This document shows, piece after piece, positions 1 through 7,319 of a stretch of DNA of 21,343 nt. The translations under genes were made by a program, and so were the position numbers. Location of the stretch: positions 1 to 21,343 of the IMG/VR virus record IMGVR_UViG_3300029259_000679. One strand, given 5' to 3'. This stretch comes from a virus. Under the pieces are notes generated by a model, which ran no database searches, was not told the DNA's origin, and saw only the letters and a list, made by a program, of their open reading frames with translations. Within the stretch, counting starts at the first letter, position 1. Each line of letters begins with the position of its first letter.

Positions 1-231
1 ATCATCCTGAGCCAGCGCGTTGAAGTTTTCACGTAAATCACGATAAGAAAGGATTTCGTTACAGTTGGCGTCTAACCCATTGAAACGGTGTGAAGTAGGT
101 CCAAAGATTGATAGGTGACAAAAGGTGTCTTCTCGCCCATCTTGCCCTCCACCTGAAAACAGGTTTGGGTTTTGATAAAACTGCTTTAGTAATTCAAAAT
201 TGGCTTGATGTGCGTCAACCGTCATCATCAT
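1..231 (-). CDS. Head maturation protease, S49/ClpP-like (5' part only)
   Basis: An open frame of 77 codons runs from ATG at 231 to the left edge without a stop. Alternative in-frame ATGs lie at 228 and 225. The start overlaps the end of the portal gene by 11-17 bases, and no good ribosome site is seen, so translation is probably coupled to portal. The visible residues include a strand-like segment around FGPTSHRF and then a SYRDLRENFNAL segment. In phage S49/ClpP-like peptidases (lambda gpC type) such a segment precedes the substrate-binding core. Position directly after a lambda-type portal gene is where the scaffold-cleaving head protease lies. The catalytic Ser and Lys would be outside the window, so the assignment rests on gene order plus weak sequence resemblance. 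Confidence 0.6.
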   Translation of the reverse strand, partial: MMMTVDAHQANFELLKQFYQNPNLFSGGGQDGREDTFCHLSIFGPTSHRFNGLDANCNEILSYRDLRENFNALAQDD

Positions 232-1570
232 TGGGGAGTTCGTCATCAACTGCAGAAGATGCCGCATTGTCTATTCCTCTTTTCGTTTTAGCGTCTTGGC
301 TTCGTTGAACGCCATCTAGGTGTTGGTCCAGCGTTTTGCCGCGGCCATTGGATACTTCTTCTAATGACGTAATATGATTTTCTACTTCTAGCACTAAGGC
401 CTTGGCCGCTTTGAGTGGGTCGATTTCTTCCCATTCTGGCCAAATCCAAGTTGGATTTAAGTAGGTATAAGGGTTCTCAAAATAGTTAGGCAAAGCCTCA
501 GACGTTCCTAGGTGAAACGCATCGATGAACCAACCTAGAATTCGATTAAATGCAGGGCCTAATACAATCTCTCGTAACTGGCTTATCAACCGCCGATGGT
601 TGATCATGCCTGCTCGGATACTGGAGTAATTCACTTGCGTCAAATCACCCGTTAGCATTTCGTAAGTGATGCCAAGCAAGCCTGCAATCATGCGTAATAC
701 TTGGTTATTGTGCTCTTGATAATTACCTGCAATCTCAGCGGGCGACGCGGTTTTAACTTCCTTTACTCCGTTTAAGAAAGTCACCCCACCGGCATGATGC
801 ACAAGACGCTGTGGTGTTTTTTGGTTCGCTGGGCCGCCAACGGTTTGGCTTACTTCCGTTTCTTTCAAAGCAAAGACTTGTTGTCCAACTCGCTTCATTC
901 GAGATTTGATTTCGACGGTTTGGTTGTCTTGGTATTGCTTAGCGAAATCTGCCCCTGGTGAAATCCACGGCTGGGCCGTGCTTTGTGCCACATGAACCAT
1001 ATCTTTAAGATGAATCACATCTTCCGCCGGTAACCAGTTTACCGAGTCTTCATCAAAGTCTGGATGGTCCCGTGGTAGTTTGTAGAAAGCGTACTTTTTC
1101 ACCTTGCCATTTTTGGCGTACATGATGCCGCCACGAACATAGCTCCCTGCCCCAGTTTGCTCCAGTCCAATCGCCAGGCTTAACGGGCTAACAACCTGTA
1201 TTTGCAACGGCATAGGGTGCAATGTTCGACGGCGAATAATAAACGCGCTGCCATCCAACAACATGGTAATAACAGCCAACGCCTGAACGCCCGCAAAATT
1301 GGTGTTTTCGTAAAAATCACAGTAAAGCGTCCATTCATTAAAACTCTGAATGAAAGACTCGCTAAACAATGCTGGGTCGAATACCGGCTTCGCCCCACCA
1401 CCAATACAGCTTGCACGAAAGCGTGACGCACCCACTCGTAACAAAGGATTATTACGAACAAGATGATGGCTGGCAGTAATTTCCTGAAGAAGGACACTTT
1501 CGCTCTTTTCGTTATCATGCAGCTCAGCCCCTTTGAACAACGGCGATTTAGCAACACTGGAATAACTCAA
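215..1570 (-). CDS. Phage portal protein, lambda gpB family
   Basis: This 451-residue protein forms the dodecameric ring at the capsid vertex through which DNA enters and leaves and to which the tail is joined. Family signs are the NYSSIRAG segment near residue 315 (lambda-type portals carry a similar GD...YSS.RA motif), the PEWEEIDPLKAAKA segment near residue 385, and an acidic hydrophilic C-terminus ending in a run of Asp. Length fits the family (about 450-530). The ATG at 1570 overlaps the gpW stop codon as ATGA, typical of the packaging operon. The protein is intact, and the next gene (head protease) starts inside its last codons. The family call is firm; no biochemical detail can be read beyond it. 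Confidence 0.93.
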   Translation of the reverse strand: MSYSSVAKSPLFKGAELHDNEKSESVLLQEITASHHLVRNNPLLRVGASRFRASCIGGGAKPVFDPALFSESFIQSFNEWTLYCDFYENTNFAGVQALAVITMLLDGSAFIIRRRTLHPMPLQIQVVSPLSLAIGLEQTGAGSYVRGGIMYAKNGKVKKYAFYKLPRDHPDFDEDSVNWLPAEDVIHLKDMVHVAQSTAQPWISPGADFAKQYQDNQTVEIKSRMKRVGQQVFALKETEVSQTVGGPANQKTPQRLVHHAGGVTFLNGVKEVKTASPAEIAGNYQEHNNQVLRMIAGLLGITYEMLTGDLTQVNYSSIRAGMINHRRLISQLREIVLGPAFNRILGWFIDAFHLGTSEALPNYFENPYTYLNPTWIWPEWEEIDPLKAAKALVLEVENHITSLEEVSNGRGKTLDQHLDGVQRSQDAKTKRGIDNAASSAVDDELPNDDDG

Positions 1571-1800
1571 AATATCACCTCGACATCAACGCTTTCCATC
1601 AACGGGACAGCTTGTAGATCGCTGATCATTTGACGCTCTAACGATCGCAGTTCGGCCAAACTCACTTCGGTGTATTGCATGGACGTGCGACCACCTTGTG
1701 GTGTGGTGTACTCCACCCGAACTTTACGCTGGCCTTGCACCAAGTCGGTGATCGCTTGCTGGACGATTTTTAAGTTGTCATCGTTTGAATAAATCGCCAT
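1567..1800 (-). CDS. Head-tail joining protein, gpW family
   Basis: A 77-residue protein between the large terminase and portal genes, exactly where lambda gene W lies. Lambda gpW is 68 residues and sits on the portal after DNA packaging, completing the head so that gpFII and the tail can attach. The sequence shows an N-terminal helix-like stretch (about 5-25), a central basic strand segment with a GGR turn (about 28-45) and a second helix (about 47-62), the alpha+beta pattern of gpW. Its ATG overlaps the terminase stop by one base (TGATG) and its stop overlaps the portal start by four. The call rests on size, order and pattern; no catalytic residues are expected. Confidence 0.8.
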   Translation of the reverse strand: MAIYSNDDNLKIVQQAITDLVQGQRKVRVEYTTPQGGRTSMQYTEVSLAELRSLERQMISDLQAVPLMESVDVEVIF

Positions 1801-3719
1801 CAGTAGTCTCCATAGTCTGACGTTTCGTAATAATCGCCATACTCAGTTTCAATATTTTCTTCGGGGAGCTTATGTGCACTTGGGTCGATCAACCCTAACG
1901 GCTCTTGGGGCGAGGCGTCTTTTATTTCAGGTCGTAGGAAATCCCATAACCACAACACATACACGAGTAAATCCCATGGTTCATTACGCTTTTGATCGGG
2001 TTTCTTGTCCCATTTCACATTGCTACCGCTGCCTTTCAATTCCTCTGCAGTAAGCATCTGAAAATAGACCAGGTCAAACACATCATTTACAGGGAAATGG
2101 ATATAGTTTTTACCTGGCATTTCGTTGTTTAAACGTTCTGCCGCACGATTTTTAAGCTGGTGTACATTGAGGCTGCGATACTCACATTTTGCTTCGGGGT
2201 GAACTTTAAAACTCAGAGTGAATTCTGGCTTGAATTTGGTTTTCGAGTTCACTTCACCACGAATGGCAAAGATCCAACCTTGATACGGTGCGCAAAATTC
2301 CAACATGGCTTTCCACGCATGGCCGTTACAGTCCATAGCTGCCGCAAAAATACCAATAGATCGTCCATCAGATAAGGTGAACTCGGTTTCTAGTTCATGA
2401 ATCAAGCTTTGTTGCGTCGATACATCTTCAGGGTCACCATGGACTTTGCCGTAGTGCACAGCCCATATTTCACCGCGGTCACCCACAGCCCAAAAATGGT
2501 AATCAAATCGATTCTTTTGGGTGTCGATCGTTGCTAATACACACCGTGTTTGCTCAGGTAAATTTTCCCTTGGCGAGTAGTATTCTCGACGTTGATACAG
2601 CTCTTCAAAGTTGTTTAGCTTATGAGCACGAGAGGCATCTGAGTACTCCACGCCCACCTTCGTATTCATGAAGGTTTGCATCTTACGCGGGTCTTTTTTC
2701 GCTTTATCGTATTCGGCGGCGATGGATGGCAATGAGGTGTTCGGGTTGTCGTTGTACGCTGACCAAATATGAAAGCCAGCGTCTATTTTTCCACGCTCAT
2801 TTGTGTCACCTGGTTCACCGCATTTGCAACATAGTGCAGAACCGGTTTCGTCCCATCGTTCTGGTGTTTGATTAACGCCACAGCATTCAAATTCACGAGT
2901 CGCGCGCCATTCACCTGCTTCAACCATGTTGAATTTATGATGTTCTTCAATCTTTCCACTGCAATGGGTGCAGACAAAATGGGCATCTTTGTAGTTATTT
3001 GGCGAGTATCGAAAGTTCTCTAACTTTAATCTTTGTTTGAAATCACAATGAGGGCAAGGCACATACAAATAACGCTGATCAGTTTGCAGAAACTCACGAG
3101 TGATCTTACAAGTACCGGCTTCTTTGGGAGTGGAGCCCAGCACAATCTTACGCTGCCCTTCACTCTCGGTTCGAGTAATACCCAAATCTATTGGGTCACC
3201 CTCTTTATCGACGTTATCCGGCCAACCTGATATCTCATCCATAAAGAGATATTTGATCGTGACCATTCGAAAGCTACTGGCGGACGTGGCCCAGACAACC
3301 GAGACTTCACCACCAAAGAAACTCTTTTCATTGGTGGTGTTTTTACCAAATAGGCGATCCTTAACCGGTGCGCTATAAGTAAATACCTTACCTATTTCAC
3401 GTGTGGAGAACTTATTCGCCTCTCCTTCCGTGTTTTGAGCAATCATGATGTTGCCCGGGTCGTTCGTGATAATCCAAGCAACGGTAGTATTAATGAATAT
3501 TGCATACCCAACACGAGCACTTTTGGATAAGACAATTTTCTCTATTAGCGGCGATTCAAATGCCAGCAACCATGCTCGCTGGAACGATTTAGGCGGATAG
3601 ATTTGAGCACTTGAGTTCTCATTCGTCTTCGCCCATTGAATGATCGGCATCTTCAGAGGTGGGACGATAGAACTTCGAATAGCGTTCGAGAATTTCTTCA
3701 ATAATTGGGTGTAATTCAT
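1800..3719 (-). CDS. Terminase large subunit, lambda gpA family
   Basis: The 639-residue DNA-packaging motor and cos-cleaving nuclease. The N-terminal ATPase shows a variant Walker A (KSARVG, residues 66-71) and Walker B (FMDEI, about 159-163). Two CxxC pairs (C222/C225 and C250/C253) form a zinc-ribbon-like insert as in gpA proteins, and a further Cys cluster lies near residue 290. The C-terminal half has the nuclease-type TIDTQ segment and the AMDCNGHAW segment with conserved Asp. Start: ATG 3719 has a GGGAAAGG ribosome site but overlaps terS by 101 bases. ATG 3650 would give a 32-base overlap, close to the lambda nu1/A overlap, so the true start is open. The gene is intact. Confidence 0.95.
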   Translation of the reverse strand: MNYTQLLKKFSNAIRSSIVPPLKMPIIQWAKTNENSSAQIYPPKSFQRAWLLAFESPLIEKIVLSKSARVGYAIFINTTVAWIITNDPGNIMIAQNTEGEANKFSTREIGKVFTYSAPVKDRLFGKNTTNEKSFFGGEVSVVWATSASSFRMVTIKYLFMDEISGWPDNVDKEGDPIDLGITRTESEGQRKIVLGSTPKEAGTCKITREFLQTDQRYLYVPCPHCDFKQRLKLENFRYSPNNYKDAHFVCTHCSGKIEEHHKFNMVEAGEWRATREFECCGVNQTPERWDETGSALCCKCGEPGDTNERGKIDAGFHIWSAYNDNPNTSLPSIAAEYDKAKKDPRKMQTFMNTKVGVEYSDASRAHKLNNFEELYQRREYYSPRENLPEQTRCVLATIDTQKNRFDYHFWAVGDRGEIWAVHYGKVHGDPEDVSTQQSLIHELETEFTLSDGRSIGIFAAAMDCNGHAWKAMLEFCAPYQGWIFAIRGEVNSKTKFKPEFTLSFKVHPEAKCEYRSLNVHQLKNRAAERLNNEMPGKNYIHFPVNDVFDLVYFQMLTAEELKGSGSNVKWDKKPDQKRNEPWDLLVYVLWLWDFLRPEIKDASPQEPLGLIDPSAHKLPEENIETEYGDYYETSDYGDY

Positions 3720-4203
3720 CCAGACCTTTCCCGTTTAACCTTTCAAGAGCGGCCCGCACAACATCATCTACCTGCTTCACTTCATCAGGCTTTAAGAAAA
3801 CGCGTTTTTGTATCTGATTTGATAGGTCTAAAAGCTTGCTTTTTACGGCAGATAAAGGGGCGTTATAGAGCTCAAACATGGCCTCAGCAGGTATCAATTC
3901 ACCCTTATCTTTGCCGTTCTGTAGCTGAAGCTTAATAGCCGCCTGTTTTTCCTTCTCAGTTTTCCAATCATCAAAGGATTTAGGCGAATTTATATTTCTT
4001 CTACTTCCCCCCGTTTCCCTTCCTTTATTTGCCTTCATATGACGGATTTTTTCGGACTGATATTTCACATAAGAACGAACAGATTCTTCGACATTAATTT
4101 TCCCAGACCCTAGAAATACCAAGGCATAGCCGTCTTTTATGTGATTGCGAATGGTTCGCTCAACAACGCCTAATGACTTAGCAAGCTCTTTCATTGTGCT
4201 CAT
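3619..4203 (-). CDS. Terminase small subunit, Nu1-like
   Basis: A 194-residue protein directly upstream of, and overlapping, the large terminase gene. The N-terminus (residues 1-55) is a winged helix-turn-helix of the gpNu1 kind: MKELAKSLGVVERTI is the DNA-recognition unit, followed by a short wing. Residues 75-100 are a charged helix rich in Lys and Glu, and 110-170 is an amphipathic region probably used for oligomerisation. In lambda-type phages this subunit binds cos and stimulates the large subunit. The C-terminus is acidic, with which gpA would interact. The upstream ribosome site is weak. Position and fold pattern make the call good, although the exact family within small terminases is not certain. 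Confidence 0.82.
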   Translation of the reverse strand: MSTMKELAKSLGVVERTIRNHIKDGYALVFLGSGKINVEESVRSYVKYQSEKIRHMKANKGRETGGSRRNINSPKSFDDWKTEKEKQAAIKLQLQNGKDKGELIPAEAMFELYNAPLSAVKSKLLDLSNQIQKRVFLKPDEVKQVDDVVRAALERLNGKGLDELHPIIEEILERYSKFYRPTSEDADHSMGEDE

Positions 4204-4501
4204 TGCAAATAATTCTCACTAACAACGAATAATTAGGATAAAGCGGAAAGGGAAAAACAAGCCACATTTTCAAAAATTTCTGAGAGGCCGCGAGTCTAAA
4301 ACCCGCAGTAAAAAGGCCCCCATAGAGAGTACCTTTCATATATAAATCAATAACTTATGACTAAAAAACAATACTGACCAAACGATCAGCAATAGCGTAA
4401 AAACAACGCTTTTTAGGTTATTTTTCCCAAAAACACTCAATGAGTGCTTTTGTCATTAAAATTAGGACAAAAATACATGATCAAAACAGGCCTAAATTAC
4501 C
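4204..4501. other. Non-coding stretch upstream of terS, possible cos region
   Basis: About 300 bases without a supportable gene. In lambda-like phages cos and the terminase binding sites lie just upstream of the small terminase gene, so this is the natural place for cos. A short GC-rich patch near 4286-4306 stands out in AT-rich DNA, but no cos sequence can be proven by eye. Two weak hairpins occur: AGCGT/ACGCT at 4394-4410 followed by T5 (plus strand), and CACTC/GAGTG at 4434-4446, downstream of the lysis cassette. Either could be a weak terminator. Confidence 0.3.
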
Positions 4502-4816
4502 CTAATTTTCACGCTTTCTAGGGGTCGTCTTACGCTGAATTTTAACGTCCTGCTCTTTAACCCTTGGAAGACCAACATCGGGGCTAGAAAGTTGCTCTAA
4601 AATTGAGTCAACAGTGGCCACTAAAAGCTTATTTGAGTAGCGTTTTTCTAACCATCGCAGGCCAATGGTAATCGCACGGCTAACAAACCGCTCAACAACG
4701 ATGTTCCATTTGATTTTGAGGATCATGGCTTTCAGTGCATCAATCGCCAAACTCATGATGAGCCCTGGTAAATTACCCGTCACTAATCCAAGCAAGCCTC
4801 TCAAAATTGTATTCAT
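4502..4816 (-). CDS. Small hydrophobic phage protein of unknown function
   Basis: A 104-residue protein not recognised by family. The first 35 residues are hydrophobic and Gly/Leu-rich (a LRGLLGLVTGNLPGLIM stretch), consistent with membrane association. The middle is an amphipathic helix and the last 25 residues are strongly basic and polar. Its ATG overlaps the stop of the endolysin gene by four bases (ATGA), so it is the last gene of a three-gene lysis-like cassette. That position and the hydrophobic N-terminus would fit a holin accessory or spanin-like role, but there is no lipoprotein box and no second overlapping frame typical of Rz/Rz1. Function therefore remains open. Confidence 0.6.
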   Translation of the reverse strand: MNTILRGLLGLVTGNLPGLIMSLAIDALKAMILKIKWNIVVERFVSRAITIGLRWLEKRYSNKLLVATVDSILEQLSSPDVGLPRVKEQDVKIQRKTTPRKREN

Positions 4817-5334
4817 ACGTATTGCTCCTTATCGATTCCGTATAACTCAAACGGAAAGTTTTTAATAAACTCTTCGACAGTGCCAGCACCGTGAACAGTG
4901 TTGTAATGTTGTTTCCAATAAGCCCCCAAAGCCTTGATATCATTAGCTTTCGGTAATCTTTGTGGCTTACGAATATAATGAGTTCGACACATCGCAGCGG
5001 CGTATCTATTGTTCCAAACTAATGAATTGTGATCTGGCCAACCGCTGGTGTAATAGTTTTCATCAACACTATCTGATGTCATGGCAAGAAGTGCCGCCTT
5101 CAATGGGCGCTTGTACTTGATGAAGTTTAGCCAGAGATCTTTGTGCGTCGCTGGCTCCATCTGAAATAGGCCCATCGCTGGGCCTTTCCCAATCTGCTTT
5201 ATGTAAGTGCCATGCGACTCTTGAGCAAGCGTGCCCATCACCAACTGATCAGCGGCCAATGAATAAGCGCTAATCTGCTGTAACGCAGGCATAACAACGT
5301 ATTCACGGAATTGAGAAAGGTTTAAGCCACTCAT
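4813..5334 (-). CDS. Endolysin, lysozyme/transglycosylase-like
   Basis: A 173-residue protein with a lysozyme-fold core. The AQESHG segment places a likely catalytic Glu at residue 39, and a GLFQME segment at about 55-60 matches the GLMQ/GLFQ motif that follows the catalytic Glu in SLT and phage lysozyme families. It would cut peptidoglycan glycan strands at the end of infection. There is no signal peptide, so export would depend on a holin. Start chosen at ATG 5334, which overlaps the preceding stop as ATGA. An upstream TTG (5346) would add four residues but lacks support. Neighbours on both sides overlap by four bases, making a tight lysis operon. The precise lysozyme family is uncertain. 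Confidence 0.78.
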   Translation of the reverse strand: MSGLNLSQFREYVVMPALQQISAYSLAADQLVMGTLAQESHGTYIKQIGKGPAMGLFQMEPATHKDLWLNFIKYKRPLKAALLAMTSDSVDENYYTSGWPDHNSLVWNNRYAAAMCRTHYIRKPQRLPKANDIKALGAYWKQHYNTVHGAGTVEEFIKNFPFELYGIDKEQYV

Positions 5335-5660
5335 TTGATGCCCCAATAATTCAGTGCAATAGTGATAACAGCAGCTACAAATGAGCCTATGAATGTAATC
5401 GCTTTCCAGCCACCAACAGCAGTAACATTAGTACTTTCATTTTTTCTTATGCGTATCTCGTGATCATCAAGCACCCGACCAATCCGCTTAACACCATCGT
5501 CATGCCTAAGGTGACGCTCCTCAGAACGAGCCAGAACAGAACTTAGCTCAGAAATAGAATCAACCAATTTAGTCATCGCACGGCGCTGCTCTGCGAATTG
5601 CTCTTTGAATTCAATATGTTGAGCAGCTATGAGCTCTTTAAAAGAATCCGTATCACTCAT
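5331..5660 (-). CDS. Coiled-coil plus single-helix membrane protein, XhlA/holin-like
   Basis: A 109-residue protein. Residues 5-60 form a charged coiled-coil-like helix (IEFKEQFAEQRRAM, SISELSSVLARSEERHLRHD), followed by a short basic linker. One transmembrane segment sits at the C-terminus (about residues 87-106, WKAITFIGSFVAAVITIALNYW). This arrangement resembles XhlA-type hemolysin/holin-associated proteins of phage lysis cassettes. It is the first gene of the lysis unit with a good GGAG ribosome site, and it overlaps the endolysin start. The role (holin or holin partner in the inner membrane) is inferred from topology and neighbours. Tandem terminator hairpins lie immediately upstream, insulating the cassette from the accessory genes. 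Confidence 0.65.
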   Translation of the reverse strand: MSDTDSFKELIAAQHIEFKEQFAEQRRAMTKLVDSISELSSVLARSEERHLRHDDGVKRIGRVLDDHEIRIRKNESTNVTAVGGWKAITFIGSFVAAVITIALNYWGIK

Positions 5661-5675
5661 AGAAACTCCAGAAAC

Positions 5676-5699
5676 AAAAAAGCCCCGCTTTAGCGAGGC
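5676..5699 (-). terminator. Rho-independent terminator (minus strand)
   Basis: Eight-base stem 5682-5689/5692-5699 (one G-U wobble) with a two-base loop, followed on the minus strand by six U. It would stop transcription entering the lysis cassette from the accessory region. Confidence 0.75.
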
Positions 5700-5713
5700 C
5701 TAGAAACGACAAA

Positions 5714-5732
5714 GCCCCGCACTTGGCGAGGC
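5714..5732 (-). terminator. Second, weaker terminator-like hairpin
   Basis: Stem GCCCCGC 5714-5720 with GCGAGGC 5726-5732, loop of five bases and only three U after it on the minus strand. The stem is nearly the same sequence as the hairpin at 5682-5699, so the pair looks like a local duplication. Confidence 0.5.
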
Positions 5733-5970
5733 TTAGATGAATTGTGTTGCGATCAGTCATAAAACTAACAGCTTGAGTAAACTTTAACGCCTAACTCCCA
5801 GACTCGCAAGCCTTACGCGCGCGATTAGCGAATGTCGTTCTCTTCTTATGAAAGCGACATTTTATGGTTAAAGGCTTGTGTTTATTGGGCTAGAACAAAG
5901 CGGCTTAACAACTCAATGGCGGCATGTTGGCGGCAAATCACAGATGTTTTTTGATGAATATGTTTAGTTC
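5733..5970. other. Gene-free spacer with nested inverted repeats
   Basis: No gene longer than about 40 codons is supportable here. The stretch contains nested complementary arms: CAAGCCTT 5807-5814 with AAGGCTTG 5871-5878, inside it AATGTCG 5831-5837 with CGACATT 5855-5861, and outside it CCCA 5797-5800 with TGGG 5886-5889. This could be a folded RNA, a recombination site, or debris of one. Strand and function are not known. Confidence 0.45.
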
Positions 5971-5976
5971 AGGCAC

Positions 5977-6000
5977 AAAAAAACCACCCGAAGGTGGTTT
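5977..6000 (-). terminator. Rho-independent terminator after the DUF1496-like gene
   Basis: Perfect eight-base stem 5981-5988/5993-6000 with a CGAA loop, followed on the minus strand by a run of seven U (counting stem bases). It lies 29 bases past the stop of the secreted protein gene, giving that gene its own transcription end. Confidence 0.85.
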
Positions 6001-6028
6001 AGAAGTTTGCAAAATCACTTACAGGCTA

Positions 6029-6265
6029 TCATTCCCAGTGCGCTGTACTAGACTTATTCGCGTAGCCATCTTTATTAATGCCCGGCGCAATACATTTCAC
6101 TAAATCTTTTCCAACTGGAAGCGGAGACCCAATACTGTAAGGTTTACCTTCGTAGGTGCAAAATGACATTTTATCAAACTGTCCAATATTAGACTGATCA
6201 GGAGTATCAGCTAACACACTAAAAGAAGACAGCGCTGCAATGACTAGCAAGAGTTTTTTTGACAT
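6029..6265 (-). CDS. Small secreted protein, DUF1496-like
   Basis: A 78-residue protein with a clear signal peptide: two Lys after the initial Met, a hydrophobic core (LLLVIAALSSFSV) and a likely type I cleavage after LA at about residue 20. The mature part is about 58 residues with two Cys (about 36 and 58) that may form a disulphide. The segment between them (YEGKPYSIGSPLPVG) resembles DUF1496, a small periplasmic family of unknown function. Start: ATG 6265 has AAAGGA six to seven bases upstream, while a TTG at 6271 lacks a site. The gene stands alone with its own terminator and a LexA-like box in its promoter region. That is the pattern of a phage cargo gene expressed independently of the late genes. 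Confidence 0.65.
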   Translation of the reverse strand: MSKKLLLVIAALSSFSVLADTPDQSNIGQFDKMSFCTYEGKPYSIGSPLPVGKDLVKCIAPGINKDGYANKSSTAHWE

Positions 6266-6312
6266 AAACAATCCTTTTTCAACTCATTAAAATGTATGGT
6301 TATTCATACAGT

Positions 6313-6332
6313 AACTGTATATATAGCCAGTG
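6313..6332. promoter_or_regulatory. LexA-box-like sequence upstream of the secreted protein gene
   Basis: Matches the gammaproteobacterial SOS box at about 16 of 20 positions, with CTGT at 6315-6318, an AT-alternating middle, and CAG at 6328-6330 (CCAG instead of ACAG). It lies about 50 bases upstream of the ATG at 6265 and beside a possible minus-strand -35 TTGCAC (6331-6336), so bound LexA could block this promoter. Judged by eye only. Confidence 0.4.
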
Positions 6333-6365
6333 CAATATTCTTCAAGTCTAATTTCTAATTTTTAT

Positions 6366-6424
6366 TCTAACCTTATCCTGAGTGTCGGCCTGTACCGCTG
6401 TTTAAAGCATTAAATGATTAGGTC
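6366..6424 (-). pseudogene. Decayed copy of a gene 3' end (copy 1)
   Basis: About 58 bases that match, with many substitutions, the stretch at 7319-7376 read on the minus strand. The best part is 24 of 30 positions, around ACAGGCCGA and AAGGTTAGA. No open frame remains (the frame used by copy 2 carries stops). The two copies flank the gene at 6547-7098 and the candidate RNA. Confidence 0.4.
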
Positions 6425-6546
6425 AATTTCCGGTTTTTCGACCAGAAATGAGGCGGAATGCTCCCCAGCCCTCTTTCATCAACATGGCACTTTTAACCGT
6501 TCAAAGGTATATTAGTCGGCTTTAATCTTGGTAATTGGGACGAGGA

Positions 6547-7098
6547 ATGCGGAGAAAAATTGACGAAGTAGCTAAGTGGAGACCATTTACCGATTCAAAC
6601 GGTCAAACATACGATCTTAGTCACCTTGATGCCCATGAAGCGACCTACTCAGACATCAGAGATGGGAAAAAAGAGACCTATACCTTTGTGGTTTCCTACT
6701 CGTTCCACTGCTTTGCAAAGGACTACCTTCATCAAACAGAAGTCGAAAAAGCGAGTTTGATGTATCACACCCTAAAAGAAAGTAGGCCGTTTTGCTTTGT
6801 TCGATATGAGTTATCAAAGAAGTACTTGAGACAAATTGTTGACGCATTGGGAGATAAGAAAACCCGCATAGGACACGCAGGCTATGGAAGCTATGCCACC
6901 GTCACCATCAACACAGAGGAAGAAGGACAAGTAATCTATTTCGTGCCCTTCAAGATGTACCGAGAGAAAAAATTAATGAGGATACACATTACCAGTGCTT
7001 ATCCTGAAGACGTGATGCCCAAGCTGGATAAGGTAAATTTTTTCAACATTGCAAAGAATCTTAGGCTAGGAAAGCCACTTCCCAAACCCCAGAAATAA
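6547..7098 (+). CDS. Conserved-looking hypothetical protein (phage cargo)
   Basis: A 183-residue protein on the strand opposite to its neighbours. Nothing in it identifies an enzyme with certainty. It is soluble, with no signal peptide or membrane helix, and has an alpha/beta look. Notable segments are YSFHCFAKDY near residue 53, RPFCFVRYELSK near residue 80, HAGYGSYATVTI near residue 110 and RIHITSAYP near residue 145. The repeated His, Arg and Tyr in these segments could form an active site, and the overall pattern (small, basic-aromatic, standalone) would suit a toxin or nuclease-like fold. That is speculation. Start: ATG 6547 directly follows GACGAGGA; a TTG at 6535 would add four residues. 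The gene has its own terminator-like hairpin and sits between decayed repeats, consistent with a cassette inserted into the prophage. Confidence 0.7.
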   Translation: MRRKIDEVAKWRPFTDSNGQTYDLSHLDAHEATYSDIRDGKKETYTFVVSYSFHCFAKDYLHQTEVEKASLMYHTLKESRPFCFVRYELSKKYLRQIVDALGDKKTRIGHAGYGSYATVTINTEEEGQVIYFVPFKMYREKKLMRIHITSAYPEDVMPKLDKVNFFNIAKNLRLGKPLPKPQK

Positions 7099-7101
7099 CA
7101 A

Positions 7102-7121
7102 AACCCGCCTAAAAGCGGGTT
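7102..7121. terminator. Hairpin shared by converging transcripts
   Basis: Seven-base stem AACCCGC 7102-7108 with GCGGGTT 7115-7121, loop of six. On the minus strand it is followed by UUUUG; on the plus strand it ends the cargo gene at 7098 without a U-run. It therefore works better for a leftward transcript. Confidence 0.6.
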
Positions 7122-7262
7122 CCGTCGAGCATTGATTCAAATTTTGAGCCTATGCCCGATATTCAGAAAGCCTTTACCGGGTTGCCCTCGACCTTTTACG
7201 GTAGCCGGATGTGTGATGTTACTCACTCTGCTGCATCCATAACTGACGTTACCGTCAACAAA
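7102..7262 (-). ncRNA. Candidate structured small RNA of unknown class
   Basis: Reading leftward, the sequence folds by eye into ordered elements: an outer stem GGTA/TACC (7250-7253 with 7200-7203) enclosing GGATG/CATCC (7234-7238 with 7207-7211), which encloses GTGA/TCAC (7223-7226 with 7213-7216). A six-base pairing GTCGAG/CTCGAC (7187-7192 with 7124-7129) then closes a second domain, and the terminator hairpin at 7102-7121 ends it. A possible promoter sits just upstream (TATAGG-like -10 near 7272-7277). No protein of more than about 42 codons fits. It matches no RNA family I recognise. Confidence 0.35.
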
Positions 7263-7319
7263 TTTAGTTTACCTATAATATAAATCAAAGTAAACCAAAA
7301 CTGTGTCTCCTTCCCTGCT

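Noticed and set aside
2160-2375. Plus-strand open frames inside terminase and portal genes
   Set aside because: They lie wholly within strongly supported minus-strand genes, lack ribosome sites and have no protein-like pattern.
4286-4306. Exact cos cleavage site
   Set aside because: Only a GC-rich patch is visible. Without a known relative or the phage ends, the nick positions cannot be fixed.
5780-5925. Integron attC site
   Set aside because: GCCTAAC and GCTTAAC occur, but the required complementary GTTRRRY end is missing and no cassette gene follows.
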